Shown here: piece after piece, positions 1 to 9,939 of the stretch | Layout of the letters: the number at the start of each line of letters is the position of its first letter | Numbering within the stretch: the stretch's first letter is position 1 | Assembly: GCA_023456105.1 (NCBI GenBank) | Contig: JAEYAO010000113.1 | Span: forward strand, 8,758 to 72,757 | From: Pseudomonadota bacterium | GTDB taxonomy: Bacteria; Pseudomonadota; Alphaproteobacteria; Caulobacterales; Caulobacteraceae | Length of the DNA stretch: 64,000 bases | Direction of reading: 5' to 3' | Program-made: the position numbers and the translations under genes | The notes under the pieces: model-generated | What the model saw: only the letters and a program-made list of their open reading frames with translations | Told to the model about the DNA's origin: nothing | Databases searched by the model: none

Positions 1-537
1 ACGCTGGTGGCGACGGCCGTGGTGTGGCGCTATCTGCTGCACACGCGGTACGGCGTGATCAACTGGGCGCTGGACGGGGTGGGACTGCCGGCGGTGGACT
101 GGTTGGGCCAGCCCTCCACCTCCATTCCCGCGATCCTGATGTTCGTGGTGTGGAAGATTTTCGGCTACAATATGCTGATCTTCCTGGCCGTGCTGCAGAC
201 GGTGCCTGACGACCTCTATGAGGCCGCAAGGATCGACGGCGCGGGTCCGTGGGGGCGGTTCCGGCATGTCACCCTTCCGGCGATCGCGCCGACCATGCTG
301 CTGGTGTCGATCATCTCGGTGGCGGGCTTCTTCCAGCTGTTCGCCGAGCCCTATGTGATGACGCAGGGCGGGCCGGCGCAAAGCACGGTGACGGTGCTCT
401 ACTTCATGTACGAAGAGGGCTTCAAATGGTGGAACCTGGGCTCAGCCTCGGCGGTGGCGTTCGTGCTGTTCCTCTGCATCCTGGCGGTGACGCTGGTGCA
501 GCTGGCCGTCGCCCGGCGGATGGAGCGCGGGCGATGA
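1..537 (+). CDS. Carbohydrate ABC transporter permease, MalF-type (5' partial)
   Basis: This is an inner-membrane subunit of a sugar importer. The frame is open from the first base, so the start lies outside the window and only the C-terminal ~178 residues are present. The EAA loop that docks on the ATPase is visible as EAARIDGAGPWGRF near residue 74, followed by hydrophobic segments. It overlaps the next permease by 4 bases (ATGA), typical of MalF/MalG pairs. The sugar-binding protein is not seen and is probably upstream. The family call is firm; the substrate is unknown, although the downstream glycosidase suggests an oligosaccharide. Confidence 0.93.
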   Translation, partial: TLVATAVVWRYLLHTRYGVINWALDGVGLPAVDWLGQPSTSIPAILMFVVWKIFGYNMLIFLAVLQTVPDDLYEAARIDGAGPWGRFRHVTLPAIAPTMLLVSIISVAGFFQLFAEPYVMTQGGPAQSTVTVLYFMYEEGFKWWNLGSASAVAFVLFLCILAVTLVQLAVARRMERGR

Positions 538-1349
538 AGGCCAAGGCCGTTCTGCTCAACCTCGCCGTCGCGGTCATCGCCCTGATCGTGTTGTTTCCGC
601 TGGTGTGGATGCTGTCGGTCAGCTTCATGCCCACGGGCGAGGCGGCGACCTTTCCGCCGCCGCTGGTCCCCTCGCGCTTCACCCTGGAGCACTATCAGGA
701 TTTGTTCCTGAACCAGGGCATGGGCCGCTATGTCCTGAACAGCCTGATCCTGGCGACGTTGGCGACGATCCTGGCGTTGCTGTTCACGGCGCCGGCCGGC
801 TACGCCTTCGCCAAGCTGCGGTTCCGGGGGCGCGAGCGTCTGTTCCAGGTGCTGGTGGCGGCGCTGGTGGTGCCGGCGCAGATCGGCACCCTTCCGCTGT
901 TCCTGATGCTGAAGAGCATGGGGCTGGTGAACACCTACGCGGGCGCCCTTGTCCCTTGGCTGGCGTCGATCTTCGGCCTGTTCCTCGTGCGCCAGTATGC
1001 GCTCAGCATCCCCGACGAGATGCTGGAGGCCGCGCGCGTGGATGGGGCGTCCGAGGGGCAGATCTTCCGCCGCGTGGTGCTGCCGACGCTGCAGCCGATC
1101 GTCGTGACCCTGGGCCTGTTCGTCTTCCTGGGCAGCTGGAACGACTTCCTGTGGCCGCTGATCGTGCTGACAGATCAGTCGAACTACACCCTGCCGGTCG
1201 CGCTGGCCGCCCTGTCGCGCGAGCATGTGCAGGACGTCGAGCTGATGATGGCCGGGGCCGTCGTCACGGTCGCGCCCGTCCTGATCCTCTTTCTGGCCCT
1301 GCAACGCTACTACATCCGCGGCATGCTCGCGGGCAGCGTCAAGGGCTGA
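534..1349 (+). CDS. Carbohydrate ABC transporter permease, MalG-type
   Basis: This is the second membrane subunit of the sugar importer, 271 residues and a usual length for the family. An N-terminal membrane segment starts at about residue 9. The EAA motif EAARVDGASEGQIFRR lies near residue 165 in the cytoplasmic loop that couples to the ATPase. The ATG overlaps the TGA of the preceding permease, so translation is probably coupled. The glycosidase gene starts 18 bases downstream in the same direction, so the three genes look like one operon. The most likely ATPase partner is the convergent gene at 4627-5718. Confidence 0.95.
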   Translation: MKAKAVLLNLAVAVIALIVLFPLVWMLSVSFMPTGEAATFPPPLVPSRFTLEHYQDLFLNQGMGRYVLNSLILATLATILALLFTAPAGYAFAKLRFRGRERLFQVLVAALVVPAQIGTLPLFLMLKSMGLVNTYAGALVPWLASIFGLFLVRQYALSIPDEMLEAARVDGASEGQIFRRVVLPTLQPIVVTLGLFVFLGSWNDFLWPLIVLTDQSNYTLPVALAALSREHVQDVELMMAGAVVTVAPVLILFLALQRYYIRGMLAGSVKG

Positions 1350-1367
1350 GCCTTTACGGAGACCGCC

Positions 1368-4300
1368 ATGCGCGCCCTTCTTCTCGCCACGGCGGCGTCC
1401 CTCACCCTGTCCATGGCCCTGCCGCCAGCGATGGCCGGCCCGGCCTTCGCACAGCAGGGGGCGAGGGTGCTCGACGACATGGACGACGCCGGGCGTTGGG
1501 AGGCCAGCGCCTCCACCGACATCGTCTCCAGCCTTTCCTCGGTCGAGGGGCGGGAAGGGCGCGCCATCCGCCTGGACTACGACTTCGCGGGCAAGGCCGG
1601 CTATGCGGTCGCGAGCCGGCCCTTGGCGTTCGATCTGCCCGAAAACTACGAGATCAGCTTCTGGGTGCGCGGCGAGGGGCCGGCCAACACCTTCGAGGTC
1701 AAGTTCACCGACGCCGAGGCCGAGAACGTCTGGTGGAACCAGACGACGCGCTATGACGCGCCGGACGGCTGGACGCGCTTCACCATCCGTCGCCGACAGG
1801 TGTCCAAGGCGTGGGGACCCAGCCCCGAGACCGTGCTGCGCCGCGCCGAACGGATCGAGTTCGTGGTGGTCGCGGCCGAGGGCGGCAAGGGCGCCATCGA
1901 GATCGACCAGCTGGCCCTGCGGCCATTGCCGGTGGATCCCGCCGTGCCGCCGCAGCCGGCGGCGAGCGACGGCGGCGCAGCCTCGACCGCGTCCTTGGCG
2001 GTGGATCTCGACCCCAAGACCGCCTGGACCGCGCCGGTCGCGGGATCGCCGGCCCTGACGCTGGACCTCGGCTATGAACGGGAGTTCGGCGGCCTGACCC
2101 TTCGCTGGGCCGAGCGGGGCGCGGCGTCTGATTACCGCATCAGCGCTTCGTCGGACGGCGAGGCCTGGCGCGAGCTGACCTCCGTCACCGGCGGGAACGG
2201 CGGAACGGACTGGCTGCGTACGCCGGAAGCTTCGGCCCGGTGGCTGCGGCTGGAACCCCGCGCCCTGGTCGCCGCATCCGATGTCACGGGTCAGGCGGGC
2301 GCCGGCCAGAGGCTAGGCGTCGCCTCGCCCACCGCCTATGCGCTGAACGAGGTGGAGATCGAGCCGCTGAGCTTTGGCGAGGATCACACCGCCTTTCTGG
2401 AAGCCGTGGCGAGGGAAAACAGACGCGGCCTCTATCCGCGCGGCTTCTTTAGCGAACAGCCCTACTGGACCCTTGTGGGCGTCGACGGCGGCGGCGAAAG
2501 CGGCCTGATCGGCGAAGACGGCGCCATCGAACTGCGTCGCGGCGGACCCAGCATGGAGCCGTTCGTGGTCGAGAACGGACGGCTGGTCACCTGGGCCGAC
2601 GTCCGGATTGAACAGTCCCTGGCCGACGACGACCTGCCGATCCCCAGCGTGACGTGGACGCATGACGACTGGACCCTGCGTGTCACCGCCCTGGCCGACG
2701 GCGCGCCCGAGAGCGCCCAGTTGTACGGCCGCTATGTCCTGACCAACACCTCGTCGCGCCCGCTGGACCTGACGCTTGGGCTAATGGGACGGCCCATGCA
2801 GGTCAACGGCCCGGTGCAGTTCCTGGCGGTGCCGGGCGGCGCGAGCCCCCTGTCCCGGATCGGGTGGGACAGCGGCGTCCTGAGCCTCGGCGACGACACG
2901 GCCGTGCGGATGCTGAGTGCGCCGGATCAGGTGACGGTCTCCACTTTCGACGCCGGCGCCGATCCGCAGTCGCTGCTGGCGTCGGCGCGCCAGGCGTCCG
3001 CGTCCGTGTCTGTCGAGGACACCACGGGCCTGCCTGCCGCGGCGGCGACATTCAAGATCGCGCTTCTGCCGGGCGAGAGCCGCACGGTCGGCTGGGTCTC
3101 GGCCTTGGGCGAAAGGGCGGCCGATCTGCCCGTCACCGGCAGCATCGAAGCCGCCCTGGACACGGTGCAGGAGCGCGTCGCTGCGGCCTGGCGCGCGCGG
3201 ATGGACGAGGTCGACCTCATCCTGCCGCCGGAAGGGCAGCGGATCGAGGATGTGCTGAAGTCCTCGCTCGCCCACATGCTGATGAGCCGCCAGGGACCGA
3301 TCCTGCAGCCCGGCACGCGGTCCTACAACCGATCCTGGATCCGAGACGGGGCCATGATGGCCGAAGGGCTGAACCGGCTGGGCCTGTCCGACCTGTCCGA
3401 AGACTACCTTCGATGGTATGCGCCCTATCTGTTCTCCAGCGGCAAGGTGCCGTGCTGCGTCGATGCGCGCGGCGCCGATCCGGTGCCGGAGAACGACAGC
3501 CACGGCGAGTTCGTCTTCCTGGCGGCCGAGGCCTATCGCTACGGCGGCGACGTCGCGCTGCTGCGCCAGGTCTGGCCGCAGGTGCAGGGGGCGATCCGCT
3601 ACATGGACGAGCTGCGGGCCTCGACCCGCACCGCCGAGTTCCAGACGGCCGAGACGCGTCACCTCTTTGGGCTGCTGCCGCCGACGATCAGCCACGAGGG
3701 CTATTCGGACAAGGCGGCCTATTCCTACTGGGACGATTTCTGGGGCCTGCGCGGCTACCGCGACGCGGTGTTCATCGCCGAGACCCTGGGCGACGCCGAG
3801 GCCGCGGGCCGCATCCGCGCCTCCGAGCAGCAGTTCAAGGCGGACATCCTCGCCTCGATCACGGCCACGGCCGCCTTCCACGACATCGACTGGATCGCCG
3901 GCGCGGCGGACCGAGGCGACTTCGACGCCACCTCCACCACCATCGGCCTGTCTCCCGGCGGCCTGCAGGACGACCTGCCGCAGGAGCTGCTGAACGGCAC
4001 CTTCGACAAGTGGTGGGCCAACTTCACCGCGCGTCAGGAGAACCGCCAGCCCTGGCGCGACTACACGCCCTATGAGCTGAGAAACGTCAGCGCCATGGTG
4101 CGGCTGGGTCGGCGCGAGGAGGCGTGGCGGGCGCTGGAGTTCTACTTCGCCGACATCCGGCCGCGCGCCTGGAACGGCTGGGCGGAGGTGGTCGGGCGCG
4201 ACCTGCGCGAGCCGCGCTTCATCGGCGACATGCCGCACGCCTGGATAAGCTCGGACTATATCCGCTCGGCGCTGGACCTGTTCGCCTACGAACGCGACGA

Positions 4301-4595
4301 CGGGGCGCTCGTGCTGGCCGCCGGCGTGCCGGTCCGCTGGTTCGACACGACGGAAGGCGTGGGGGTTTCGGGGCTCAGGACGCCCTATGGCGCGCTGACC
4401 TACCGTCTTCGCAAGGTGGGGCGCGACTACCGGCTGGATTTAGCCGGCGAGGCGGCCCCCCCAGGCGGCTTCGTGCTGCGCTGGCCGGAAGGCGAGGGCC
4501 GTCCGGGATCGATACGCATCGAGGGGCGCGCCGCTGCATGGACCGGAGACGCACTGGCGATCCCAGCGGGCACCAAGCGAGTGGTGCTGAGGTGA
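1368..4595 (+). CDS. Secreted six-hairpin glycosidase with F5/8 type C domain
   Basis: This is a 1075-residue exported protein. Residues 1-29 form a signal peptide ending in PAMAGPAFAQ. Residues ~30-190 look like a galactose-binding or CIA30-like beta-sandwich. Residues ~200-330 resemble a discoidin (F5/8 type C) carbohydrate-binding domain. From about residue 620 onward there is an (alpha/alpha)6 glycosidase-like region, with YNRSWIRDGAMMAEGLNR near residue 655 and HEGYSDKAAYSYWDDFWGLR near 775, both similar to GH15/GH63/amylo-glucosidase folds. It lies directly behind two sugar permeases. I infer that it cleaves an oligosaccharide in the periplasm or outside the cell for uptake by them. The exact GH family and substrate cannot be decided by eye. 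Confidence 0.8.
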   Translation: MRALLLATAASLTLSMALPPAMAGPAFAQQGARVLDDMDDAGRWEASASTDIVSSLSSVEGREGRAIRLDYDFAGKAGYAVASRPLAFDLPENYEISFWVRGEGPANTFEVKFTDAEAENVWWNQTTRYDAPDGWTRFTIRRRQVSKAWGPSPETVLRRAERIEFVVVAAEGGKGAIEIDQLALRPLPVDPAVPPQPAASDGGAASTASLAVDLDPKTAWTAPVAGSPALTLDLGYEREFGGLTLRWAERGAASDYRISASSDGEAWRELTSVTGGNGGTDWLRTPEASARWLRLEPRALVAASDVTGQAGAGQRLGVASPTAYALNEVEIEPLSFGEDHTAFLEAVARENRRGLYPRGFFSEQPYWTLVGVDGGGESGLIGEDGAIELRRGGPSMEPFVVENGRLVTWADVRIEQSLADDDLPIPSVTWTHDDWTLRVTALADGAPESAQLYGRYVLTNTSSRPLDLTLGLMGRPMQVNGPVQFLAVPGGASPLSRIGWDSGVLSLGDDTAVRMLSAPDQVTVSTFDAGADPQSLLASARQASASVSVEDTTGLPAAAATFKIALLPGESRTVGWVSALGERAADLPVTGSIEAALDTVQERVAAAWRARMDEVDLILPPEGQRIEDVLKSSLAHMLMSRQGPILQPGTRSYNRSWIRDGAMMAEGLNRLGLSDLSEDYLRWYAPYLFSSGKVPCCVDARGADPVPENDSHGEFVFLAAEAYRYGGDVALLRQVWPQVQGAIRYMDELRASTRTAEFQTAETRHLFGLLPPTISHEGYSDKAAYSYWDDFWGLRGYRDAVFIAETLGDAEAAGRIRASEQQFKADILASITATAAFHDIDWIAGAADRGDFDATSTTIGLSPGGLQDDLPQELLNGTFDKWWANFTARQENRQPWRDYTPYELRNVSAMVRLGRREEAWRALEFYFADIRPRAWNGWAEVVGRDLREPRFIGDMPHAWISSDYIRSALDLFAYERDDGALVLAAGVPVRWFDTTEGVGVSGLRTPYGALTYRLRKVGRDYRLDLAGEAAPPGGFVLRWPEGEGRPGSIRIEGRAAAWTGDALAIPAGTKRVVLR

Positions 4596-4602
4596 AGCCG
4601 CG

Positions 4603-4621
4603 CTCCTCCCGGCGGGAGGAG
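4603..4621. terminator. Hairpin between convergent glycosidase and ATPase genes
   Basis: CTCCTCCC and GGGAGGAG form a perfect 8-bp stem around a 3-base loop. It sits in the 31-base gap between the stop codons of two convergent genes, so it could end transcription from both sides. There is no clear T-run, so function as an intrinsic terminator is inferred. Confidence 0.5.
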
Positions 4622-4626
4622 ACGCC

Positions 4627-5718
<1,092 letters not shown>

Positions 5719-5749
5719 CTGAGTGTCACCTGCGCTGCTCTGACGGCAC

Positions 5750-5763
5750 TGTAAGCGGTTACA
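5750..5763. promoter_or_regulatory. LacI-type palindromic operator upstream of the ATPase gene
   Basis: TGTAAGCGGTTACA is a near-perfect 14-bp palindrome (TGTAA-N4-TTACA) 31 bases before the ATPase start. Palindromes of this size with a central CG are typical targets of LacI-family sugar regulators. Repression of the transporter by such a regulator is inferred. No intact LacI gene is in the window; a remnant lies at 9776. Confidence 0.55.
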
Positions 5764-5989
5764 TCGGCCGAACAACCCAGCGCAGCGAGCATGTCGGTCT
5801 GAAGCGCCGCCTCAGGTCGCGCCGCCATTATCCCTTGAGCCGTCGAAGCGGATCGCCGGACCATGATGGCTGTCGATTAGAGGGGGCACGCCTTCGAACT
5901 CACTCAGGTGGTCTACGACGGCTGCAAGATTGTCGAGTCGCGTGGATTCTGCGACCCGCGGCGCGCACCGTGCGCCACCCCGGGGCGGC

Positions 5990-8056
5990 TCAGGCGGTGA
6001 CCGGGTTCAGCATCTCGCTGATCTTGGACGCCAGGATCGGCAGGGCGAAGGGCTTGGTCACCATGTCCATGTTCGGGCCGAGAAATTCGCCGCGAACGGC
6101 GGCGGTCTCGGCGTATCCAGTCACAAACAGGATCGGAAGGTCGGGACGAGTGGCGCGGGCGATCTCGGCGAGCTGGCGACCGTTCATGCCCGGCAGGCCC
6201 ACATCGGAAACAAGCAGGTCGATGGCGCGGGGCTGCGACAGCAGGGGCAGCGCCTCGTCACCGCTGCCCGCCTCCAGAACCTCGTATCGCAGTTCAACCA
6301 GAACCTCTCGAACCAGCTGGCGCACGGCGGGGTCGTCCTCCACAAGCAGCACCGTCTGACCCTGGCCCTCCTGAATGGACTGGGCGTCCGGCGAAACCGC
6401 TTCATCCCTGATGAGGTCCGTGGCGGGCAGGTAGAGTTCGACCGTGGTTCCTTCCGTCACCCGGCTGTGAATCCGGACCTGGCCGCTCGACTGGCGCGCG
6501 AACCCGTAAACCATGGACAGCCCCAGACCGGTGCCCTGGCCGATCGGCTTGGTGGTGAAGAAGGGATCGAACACCTTGTCCAGTACGGCCTCGCTGATGC
6601 CCGTGCCGGTGTCCGACACGGAGATCACGACATAGGCGCCGGACTGCAGCCCTTGCGGCGTCTCCGGCGCGATCGTCTCGTCGACATGCGCCAGCGAGGT
6701 GCGGATCGTCAGCCGCCCCCCGTCCGGCATGGCGTCCCGTGCGTTGATCGCCAGGTTGAGAATGGCGTTCTCCAGCTGATTGGCGTCGGCCACGACGCCC
6801 CTGACATCCGTGCCGGGAACGATGGACAAGGCGATGGTTTCGCCAAGCGTTCGACGCAGCAGATCGTCCAGCGAAGCCGCCAGCGCATTCACATCGAGCG
6901 GCGCTGAGTTGAGCGACTGTCGCCGGGAAAAGGCCAGCAAGCGCGCGGTCAGCGATGCTGCGCGCTGGGCGGAGGCGGACGCCGCGTCCATGAACCTGCC
7001 GATGTCCTGAGTGCGGCCGGTCTCAAGCCTTCGCCGGATGATGTCCAGACTTCCGATCACGCCCGTCAGCATGTTGTTGAAGTCGTGTGCGATGCCGCCG
7101 GTGAGCTGGCCCACCGCCTCCATCTTGTGGCTTTGCCTCAGCGCTTCTTCGGCCTCGGTGCGGCTGGCCATCTCCTGCTCCAGAGCGGCCGTGCGTTCGG
7201 CGACCCGCGCCGAAAGGGCTTCCTCCGTCATCTTCCGATCGGTGATGTCCAGGACGAAGACATCGAAGCCGGTGACGGACCCGTCCGGCCCCCGGCGGGG
7301 AAGATAGCGGATTTCCGCCTCGCGGCGACGGTTGTCGAGGTGCGGCCAGGGCAGTTCGAACCGCACGGTTTCGCCAGCCAAGGCTGCTCGCATGGCCTGA
7401 AGTCGGACAGCAAAGGCCGCATCGCCCACGACGTCTCGGACAGACCGTCCGACGACCTCGTCCGGATCGACGCCGAACCACTCGCGATAGGCGGCGTTGG
7501 CGAAGCGGTAGACCAGGTCGCGGTCGATGAAGCCGATCAGGATCGGCAGCGAATCCGTCACGACGCGAAGGACAGCTTCGCTCTCGGCCAGGGCGTTGCG
7601 GCTGTTCTCCAACTCCAGAAGGCGGTCGCGCATCTCGAACTGACGTTGGCGCGACTTCAAGGCCGAGGCGACGGCGCTGATCAGGGAGCTTCGGCCCAGC
7701 GGCCGTTCGAGCATGACACTGTTGCTGGCGAGGTTGAGTACTTCAAGCTGCGACGCCTCGCGCCGCATGGGCTGTTTGGATCGGCTGGCGGCCAGGAGGA
7801 TCAGCGGAATGTCGGACCAGGCGGCCTGCTCGGCCAGGCGGGTCTTCAACTCGCCCGAGCCGCCGACAAGAGCTTCCTCGGTCATCAGAAGGGCGCCCGT
7901 CGTGTCGTCGATGCGGGCGACAAGGTGGCTCAGGCTGTCGCACACGACGGCCTGGTAACCTTCCTCGGCCAGCAGCGTCATCAGGCTTTCGGCGTCTCTT
8001 CCGTAAGGCGCCGCAACGAGAACGCTTGACCCGAACGGCGCAGTCCTATGCGCCAA
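5990..8056 (-). CDS. Hybrid sensor histidine kinase (pseudo-receiver, PAS, HisKA, HATPase, REC)
   Basis: This is a 688-residue cytoplasmic hybrid kinase with no evident membrane segment. Residues 1-~130 look like a receiver fold, but the usual acidic phospho-acceptor region reads GALLMTEEAL, so it is probably a pseudo-receiver. A PAS domain follows (~155-275, DSLPILIGFIDRDLVYRFAN), then a short coiled coil. The H-box GGIAHDFNNM puts the phospho-His near residue 322. The ATPase boxes DTGTGIS and GTGLGLSMVYGF follow. The C-terminal receiver has VSDVGLPGMNG with Asp near 617 and KPF. The start is TTG at 8056 and overlaps the KaiC-like gene by 11 bases, so expression is probably coupled. No separate output regulator is adjacent. 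Confidence 0.88.
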   Translation of the reverse strand: MAHRTAPFGSSVLVAAPYGRDAESLMTLLAEEGYQAVVCDSLSHLVARIDDTTGALLMTEEALVGGSGELKTRLAEQAAWSDIPLILLAASRSKQPMRREASQLEVLNLASNSVMLERPLGRSSLISAVASALKSRQRQFEMRDRLLELENSRNALAESEAVLRVVTDSLPILIGFIDRDLVYRFANAAYREWFGVDPDEVVGRSVRDVVGDAAFAVRLQAMRAALAGETVRFELPWPHLDNRRREAEIRYLPRRGPDGSVTGFDVFVLDITDRKMTEEALSARVAERTAALEQEMASRTEAEEALRQSHKMEAVGQLTGGIAHDFNNMLTGVIGSLDIIRRRLETGRTQDIGRFMDAASASAQRAASLTARLLAFSRRQSLNSAPLDVNALAASLDDLLRRTLGETIALSIVPGTDVRGVVADANQLENAILNLAINARDAMPDGGRLTIRTSLAHVDETIAPETPQGLQSGAYVVISVSDTGTGISEAVLDKVFDPFFTTKPIGQGTGLGLSMVYGFARQSSGQVRIHSRVTEGTTVELYLPATDLIRDEAVSPDAQSIQEGQGQTVLLVEDDPAVRQLVREVLVELRYEVLEAGSGDEALPLLSQPRAIDLLVSDVGLPGMNGRQLAEIARATRPDLPILFVTGYAETAAVRGEFLGPNMDMVTKPFALPILASKISEMLNPVTA

Positions 8057-9536
8057 AGGCCCGATCTTCCATAAGGGGAGAGGCTGCGCCGGTGTACTCG
8101 GGCGTCCCGGTCAGCACACCGCGGAAGTCCGCCAAGGCGTCGCCCACGCGGATGCCGGCGGCGTCGACCCGCAGTTCGCGAATGGTGTCTTCGTGACCTC
8201 CGCCACGGTTCTTGATCACGGAGATCGCCTTGCGGATGCGGCCCTCCGCCTCGAAGAAGCGCAGCAGCACGACCGCATCCGCGACGTAGGAGATGTTGAG
8301 ACTGCTCTGCATCGTGCCCACCAGCCCGTCCTGCGGACTGATCAGGAAGGTGACCACGCCCTTTTGGCTCAGGTACGAGAGCAACTCGTGCATCTGCAGG
8401 ATCAACTGTTGTTCTTGCGGCATGGCGGCCATGTAGCCGTTCAGGCTGTCGATCACGATCATGCGCGCTTGGTGTTGCTCCACCTGCGCACGCACGCGGG
8501 CCGCGAACTCCCCGGGCGAGATTTCGGCCGGATCTATCTGCTCGACGGTCATGCAGCCGTTGTCGACATGAGCCTGCAGATCAAGGCCGAAGGCCTTGGC
8601 GCGGGCCATCAGCGTGCCGATCCGCTCATCGAACTCGTACACCACGCAGTGTTCGCCGCGTCGGCAGGCCGCATCCATATACTGAAGCGCGATCGTGGTC
8701 TTTCCGCTGCCGGCCGGACCGGTGATCAGGGTGCTTGTTCCCCTGAGAGGACCACCGTTCAGCAGGTCGTCCAGGCCCTGAACGCCACTGGGGGTGACGT
8801 CGCCTGTGAACTCGCTGTGGTGGGTGGAGGCGATCAGGCGGGGATAGATGTCCAGGCCGCCTTTGCGGATAACCAGGTCGTGGAAGCCGGCGATGAAGTC
8901 CACGCCTCGCAGCTTCTGCACCTGAACCCTGCGCCGGGCGGCGCCGAAGTCCAGCGTCAAACGCTCCAGGGTGATCACGCCATGACAAAGGCTGTGCATG
9001 GCGCTGTCCTGCCCCACTTCGGCACCTGTCATGTCGTCGACCAGCAGGACGGTGATGTCGCGACCGCTGAAGAACTGCTTCAAACCCAGGATCTGTCGAC
9101 GGTAACGTAGCGGATCCTGTGCAAGGAGCCGCATCTCCGAAAGGCTGTCGAAGACGATCCGTTTCGGCTGAACCTTGTCCACCTGGTCCTGGATCAGGCG
9201 CACGGTTTCGCCGAGCTCCATCTCCCAGGAATGCAGCACCGTCTGGTCGCGCCCGTGTCCGAGCACGTCGGCCGCCGAGTTGAACTCGAAGATTTCGACC
9301 TCGGCGAGGCTCCAGCCGTGGGAGGCGGCGACCACCTCGAGCTCCTCGCGCGTTTCCGACAGGGTGATGTAGAGAACCCGCTCGCCCTTGCGGACGCCCT
9401 CCTGAAGGAACTGAAGCGCCAGCGTCGTCTTGCCCGAGCCGGGAATGCCCTCGACGAGATAAAGCCGGCTGGCCGGCAGTCCGCCCTTCAGGATGAGATC
9501 AAGGCCCGGATTTCCGGTCGAGATGGTGTCGATCAC
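8046..9536 (-). CDS. KaiC-like double-domain RecA-fold ATPase
   Basis: This is a 496-residue protein with two RecA/KaiC domains, each with a Walker A: GIPGSGKTT at 30-38 and GPAGSGKTT near 274-282. The length matches cyanobacterial KaiC (about 520). The C-terminal end aligns with KaiC CII (SYVADAVVLLRFFEAEG, then RKAISVIKNRG). At the position of the KaiC S431/T432 phospho-pair it reads Ser-Tyr, so only the serine is kept. The start is GTG at 9536, read as MIDTISTGNPGLDLIL. It lies directly upstream of, and overlaps, the hybrid kinase. No kaiA or kaiB is nearby, so a circadian clock should not be assumed; signalling through the kinase is the likeliest role. Confidence 0.9.
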   Translation of the reverse strand: MIDTISTGNPGLDLILKGGLPASRLYLVEGIPGSGKTTLALQFLQEGVRKGERVLYITLSETREELEVVAASHGWSLAEVEIFEFNSAADVLGHGRDQTVLHSWEMELGETVRLIQDQVDKVQPKRIVFDSLSEMRLLAQDPLRYRRQILGLKQFFSGRDITVLLVDDMTGAEVGQDSAMHSLCHGVITLERLTLDFGAARRRVQVQKLRGVDFIAGFHDLVIRKGGLDIYPRLIASTHHSEFTGDVTPSGVQGLDDLLNGGPLRGTSTLITGPAGSGKTTIALQYMDAACRRGEHCVVYEFDERIGTLMARAKAFGLDLQAHVDNGCMTVEQIDPAEISPGEFAARVRAQVEQHQARMIVIDSLNGYMAAMPQEQQLILQMHELLSYLSQKGVVTFLISPQDGLVGTMQSSLNISYVADAVVLLRFFEAEGRIRKAISVIKNRGGGHEDTIRELRVDAAGIRVGDALADFRGVLTGTPEYTGAASPLMEDRAFGA

Positions 9537-9775
9537 GCGGGCCTGCCTCAGTGTTTAGGGGTCGATACCACGGGAGCTACGGGGAACCCTACAGAGTTTT
9601 CCAAGGATCCAAGTCGCGGCCGCAGCCGGAGCCGAGGGGCGGTCGACCAAGTCACCACCCTGGAATGGTGGAGCACTTACAGCGCCGCCGTTGGATCACG
9701 CGGCGCAGGAGCTGCCTTCGCACTCCTCTTTCACCGCCCATTGCGCCGCGCCGTCGCCCCCGCCAAGAGTGTGAC
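9537..9775. other. Gene-free stretch upstream of the KaiC-like gene
   Basis: No convincing gene is seen. It must hold the promoter of the KaiC-like/kinase operon. It contains an inverted repeat, CCACC-N7-GGTGG, around 9655-9671 of unknown meaning. With the adjacent LacI remnant this is the longest stretch in the window without an intact gene, about 400 bases. Confidence 0.5.
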
Positions 9776-9939
9776 ATGAAGCTCAGGTCATGATCCGCCT
9801 CATCACCGAGAAAGCCGACTTCCCGTCGCAGACCGTCTCACGCGTCATGAACAATGGCCCGCACGTGCGCTTCGGCCAGCCGCCTCAGCCACCCTTCGCC
9901 TGGGCCAGGAGAAGGTCGATCGCGCGTCCACCCTCATGA
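9776..9939 (+). pseudogene. Remnant of a LacI-family regulator (DNA-binding end only)
   Basis: Read from the ATG at 9790, a 49-codon frame contains SQTVSRVMNNGPHVR, which matches the recognition helix and following turn of LacI/GalR regulators (usual form SxxTVSRVLNNxxxVs). A few bases upstream, ATG AAG CTC AGG TCA then TGA looks like the original N-terminus in another frame. After HVR the homology stops and the frame ends at 9939, overlapping the MFS start by 4 bases. A full LacI protein is about 340 residues, so nearly all of it is gone. It may once have controlled the MFS gene or the nearby sugar genes. It could still be translated as a leader peptide. Confidence 0.6.

Noticed and set aside
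5776..5989. Possible short coding piece reading AFELTQVVYDGCKIVESR near 5890-5945
   Set aside because: It has stop codons close by and no family I know; the stretch is more likely non-coding DNA between the ATPase promoter and the kinase end.
8046..9536. A circadian clock operon
   Set aside because: No kaiA or kaiB is present, and KaiC-like proteins occur widely without clocks.
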